A stretch of 64,000 bases of DNA from Rhea pennata (Eukaryota > Chordata > Aves > Rheiformes > Rheidae): assembly GCF_028389875.1 (NCBI RefSeq), contig NC_084667.1, forward strand, positions 59,002,570-59,066,569. Reading direction: 5' to 3'. Position numbers and translations under genes: made by a program. The notes beneath the pieces were generated by a model, which saw only the letters and a list, made by a program, of their open reading frames with translations, did not search any database and was not told the DNA's origin. This document shows, piece after piece, positions 60,101-64,000 of the stretch; position 1 is the stretch's first letter; every line of letters begins with the position of its first letter.

Positions 60101-63100
60101 CCAAAAGCAAGTAAAATGTCTTGTATCTCACTAGCCAGCAGATTGCCCATCAGATTGCTCGTGGGAGCTGGCAAGTGTGAGTTCAAGTCTCTGCTCTGGG
60201 CTAGACACAGTAGGAGCTTGAATCAGGTCTCCTGCAGCCCAGGTCAATGTCACAACCATCCACATTTCTCTGGCCCCAGAGAAATATGTCCAGAGGGTCT
60301 GTTCTGGAGCCAGGAGAGAGGCCTCATTAAAGTCTACCTGAACCGCTAAACATTTTGGCTTTCAGAAATTAGAGTTTGGTGGTGAAAGCTTGCCCGCCAA
60401 TTCCATCGTGAGACTGGGAGCCTGAGGTAGGAACCAGAACATGTATTTTAGAGCTGTGTTCAGTTTTGTTAAAGCAATTGGAAATTTACCCCCTTGACCA
60501 GAAACCGTTCTGATGCTCTCCTACAGTCTTTAAAACTGTGCGCTTTGGTTCCCATTCAAGCGTGCCACACTCCCAGTCTGGCACCTGGGATCATGTCTCA
60601 TTCTCCTTCACCCATTTTTCAGTATTGACTGCCAGTCAAGAAAAGCACTTTATCCCAGGCAGGTTCTGATGTGATTTTTATGTGGATCCTATACAAGGTC
60701 TTTCAGATGTGTGTTCTCAGCCTTGTATCAGCTGTGCGGTCCCTCCTGCGTAGCCTGACATCCCCATTTGCTTGTGCAGGCGAGGTGGCAGAAATCACAG
60801 GCAAGGTTCAGAGCATCAGCATGGAAGCCAGAGCAAGGGGAAGAGTGGGCTTACAGAGGACAGCTCAGCTGGTGGAGGAGGAGGGCAGAGCCCAGGTCAG
60901 GAGCCGAGGATACTGGGCTGGGAGGTAAATTTTGTCTGTTTATGGAGGTTTGGGACCCAAAACTCTGCACTGAAGTCTCTGTCTTGGGAGGAGCTTCCAT
61001 GGATGAGTGAGAGCAAGCCCTGGGTCCGCTGACCGCCAAGGGCCTTCTGGATCCAGGCATGGTTCTGGCAAAGGAATCACATCGAAGGCAGGGTGGAGGG
61101 AAGAGAAGCAGTATTTGCCTTCTGCTGCCCTGCTCCTCCCAGGCTGTCGCTTTTCTCAGGGCTGCGGTATGCCGACAGCCCTTTCAGCTGAAACATACTC
61201 CAAAAATGTATTCAGGGCTTATATAAACCTCCCTTACCTTTCGTTACTCACCCGCCTTGTCGTAACACGCAGCTCCCCACAGCCGTTGTGTAACCTGGCG
61301 GAGCAGGTATGCAGGGCCGTTTCAGGGACGGGGTTTCTCATGGCACTAGGGAGGCTCAGCCACGGGCTGGCCATCAGGGGAAACGGGAGCCCAGCGCAGG
61401 GTCCCAACCCTCTCGTGTGGGCAGAGGGAAGGAGAATCAGGCCTTTGCAGAGTCTCTGGCTCGTGGCCACGGAGGCTGAGGAGCTCTCGGTGTTTAAAAC
61501 TTGGCTCTCCTACATGCTCTGAGGTCCCCAGGCTTGCTGGGACTGCATCAAGCATACTGTGCCTCACGGCTTGAATTAGGATCCAGCGGGAGGATGGTGT
61601 GAGCCCAAGCTCCCGAGACAGAGCTCTTGTGGGTGCAGAGAGAGCAAAGGGCCTGGAGCACGGTTCTCTGAAGCGGGTGGATTTGCTGGGCTCCTCGCGG
61701 CCGGGCACTGCCGGCTGTGCCCACCATCGCCCCTTGGGCAGCCTCCCCGGCCAAGCACGACTGGGGCCCCCCAAGTGCAGGCAGCCCCAAGCAGGACCTT
61801 GGCTCCCGGTGTCACGTTTACTGCCACTGAAAGGACACGAGCCACTTCTGGGCAGCCTTATCTTGGCGTTTTTTGCGGCTGCAGTTTCATTTGTTTTTTT
61901 CACCCTGCAAATATTCTGTGTCCTGACGCGTGTGCCGTGAATAAAGCCTGGATATTTCAGTCCCCCAAGTAGCTGAGCTGCTGTAGATGGGGGTATTTGA
62001 GATGACAACTACGCATTGGCAAGTCAGTGGGAAACATCTGCCCTTCACTAAGGAATAACCGTTCCTGCCTTGTGCCGGTGCCTCTCAAAGAAATCGGAGG
62101 CATTTAATGGCGCTCCTCAGGTTCAGGTGTTGCCTTGTGACTTCAGGGCCAGATCATCAGTTGGGACAAGTCAGCACTGAAGGCAGCAGGGATGAGCAGA
62201 TATTTTCCTGATGTCTTGCCAGTTCTTGATTTCTGTCCAGGACTCCACACCTACCCCAGCCTACCTTCTAGTGCAACAGTGCTCGGTCTGAATCATGTGA
62301 AGATTCACAGCCTGGCTCACTAGTCAAATGAAAAATGAAGTTAATGAAACTATTCTTGTTTATGTCGGGCAAGGATCTGGTTCCCAATACTTAGTTGCTT
62401 TGCAACAGAATGATAACATATTGGGGCTGACTCCTGGCTTCATGACTCCACTTTTAGACTAGTGTAAAATCACAGTAACACAGACATCAGACTCATTATT
62501 TATGAGATAGTTATAAATTATGCAGTTTTGCCCCCTCAGTCCATAGCCAGAAATCACCACTTCCCACATGCAGCATATGCAATGTTTTATGTTTTAAAAA
62601 TAACTTCTTTCATCTCTCTGAAGAGTAAAGGCCCACCGAAAAGATGGATTAATATGACCTATTATTAAGTTACCAACTGCTTAAAACCCTGTAAAACCAT
62701 ACAAGCATTCAACTTCCTCAGGAAAGCAGGCAGTTGCTGCAGAGCTACTGTGACCAGTAGAAATCAGAAATCAGATGAAACTGGCTTCAGGAGATCTACA
62801 CCCAATTACAGATTTGATTCCCAAATGTGGGTCACCATGAAGGCCAATACAGGTGACACTGAGAGATGCTCATAAGAAGCAGCTAATTATTTTTGTGTTA
62901 TAATGACTACAACATCATGGCCACCATGAATTAAATCTGAATGAATGCGCCCTGACTTTGCCAGCCAGACTCGTTGGCTGCATGGCCATGGGATGTCTCC
63001 ATGGACTGGAACGCAGTGCTGCCTGATCTGAGCACTACCTGGCATTTCTCCTTGTAAAACCTGCTTCAGTAGCTTAGGTTTTGCCAGGCTCTAACCACTC

Positions 63101-64000
63101 AGGCTGGCTTCAGACATGCTGGCTGGCTGCCCTGGGCCGAATTGCTCTAGGAAATCTCAGAGAAGATAGTTCAGCTTTTTAAAGTGTGAAGCTAGGGAAT
63201 AACATGTTGTTTTGTTTTCAACCTTTGGGGAAAGCTCTGGGGTGAAGTGATAAAGAGAAGAGAGGTGAGTCTCCTGGGGAAGAGGTAGAGGGGGTGCTAT
63301 GAAGCTGGGGTGGGATGGACAAGGAGCTGTGAAAAGGAGCAGGGGGGGAGGGGAGGCTGAGCCTCAGAGGACACAGGGCAGGAGAAGGCACCAGGAATCT
63401 CTCCTGGTAGAAAATGCCTCCTGCAAGTAGCTGGCATGAACAGGATATTCTGCCTGTGTGTCTCCTGTGTCACCAGCTGAACCCTTCCGGTCCTGTGTCT
63501 CATGTTGGTCAACACAGAGGATGGCATCCTTCCACTGCTGACAAATGCTTCGTTAGCTCCTGTCAGACAACCTGCCTGGTGGGCCTCAACGCCCTGGCTC
63601 TGCCAACAGCCCAGTAGCCACCGCATCAGGGGCTGATGGGGTGGTTCAGTTTGCTTCCCAGCAATGCCCATGCAGACATGAGCACACGTGCAAGCGACCT
63701 CTGAAAAGCTGAGGTTACCAAGTCAGCCACTCCAGAATTAGGAAATGCAAAAATGAAGGTTGCCTCTGCACGTTCTTCATTTCGTTATTTCCTCAAGGCT
63801 CCCCACCCAAGCTCGTCCCTGCGCGCAGAATGGATAGCTCCCACTTGCAGAACCACAGCTAAGTGAAAATGCTGCTTGGAAAGATGCCTGAAGTAGCCGT
63901 GTGTGAGCCCTAAAGCAGTCTGACTGCTGAGTTGAAGGTAAATGAGCCCACTCCGTTGTGCTAATGCATTTATATTGCTCCTGGTCGAGGTACCAGCGCA
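54111..64000. other. Right-hand intergenic or upstream DNA, no supported gene
   Basis: About 9.9 kb has moderate GC content and many short overlapping frames, the longest being 220 codons on the minus strand (62008-61346). None shows a domain, a plausible exon chain or a codon pattern I trust. I recognise no mobile element or RNA gene. Confidence 0.35.

Noticed and set aside
61346..62008. 220-codon minus-strand frame near the right end
   Set aside because: No domain, no supporting splice structure, several overlapping frames on both strands; likely chance.
52000..64000. First exon of MARK3
   Set aside because: Expected from mammalian gene order, but no sequence that encodes the MARK3 N-terminus or kinase motifs was found on either strand.

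Overview
This is vertebrate nuclear DNA, most likely from a bird. The evidence is long introns and intergenic DNA with GT-AG splice signals, CpG islands, two chicken-repeat-1 (CR1) LINE fragments with the avian-type 3' end, one probable LTR of avian ERVL type, and no mammalian SINEs. The species cannot be named from the sequence alone.

Two protein-coding genes are supported. At the left edge (1-1603, minus strand) are the first two coding exons of a Sec6/exocyst-family gene, most likely TNFAIP2 (M-Sec), with EXOC3L4 as the alternative; the gene runs off the window. In the middle (about 33.7-41.8 kb, plus strand) lies a complete EIF5 gene. It has a CpG-island promoter, two non-coding 5' exons, a third exon carrying the start codon, nine further coding exons and a poly(A) signal. 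The spliced coding sequence is 1293 nt and gives 430 residues with no frame break. The two genes are head to head, about 32 kb apart.

Regulatory and RNA content is concentrated in EIF5. The spliced leader has three upstream AUGs, all with T at -3 and T at +4. Two share a 97-codon uORF that crosses a splice junction and overlaps the EIF5 start out of frame. This fits the known autoregulation of eIF5 by start-codon stringency. Intron 6 holds an H/ACA snoRNA recognised as SNORA28. Intron 8 holds a long hairpin resembling a miRNA precursor, which is not assigned to any known family.

The DNA between about 1.6 and 32.8 kb is mostly AT-rich and contains no gene I can support. It has small GC-rich patches near 6.1 and 7.5 kb, a perfect kappaB-type site at 6.9 kb, a probable solo LTR (23.8-24.6 kb), an antisense CR1 (25.2-25.9 kb) and a TG microsatellite. 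To the right of EIF5 are a sense-strand CR1 with reverse-transcriptase remnants (44.9-45.9 kb), CpG-rich blocks at 47.6, 51.6 and 52.8-54.1 kb, and a compound repeat in which GGGGCC units sit about 150 bp from (ATGAA)n and (TAAAA)n arrays. The CpG-rich blocks may be promoters of a gene beyond the right edge (MARK3 follows EIF5 in mammals) or of non-coding transcripts. I found no coding exon there.
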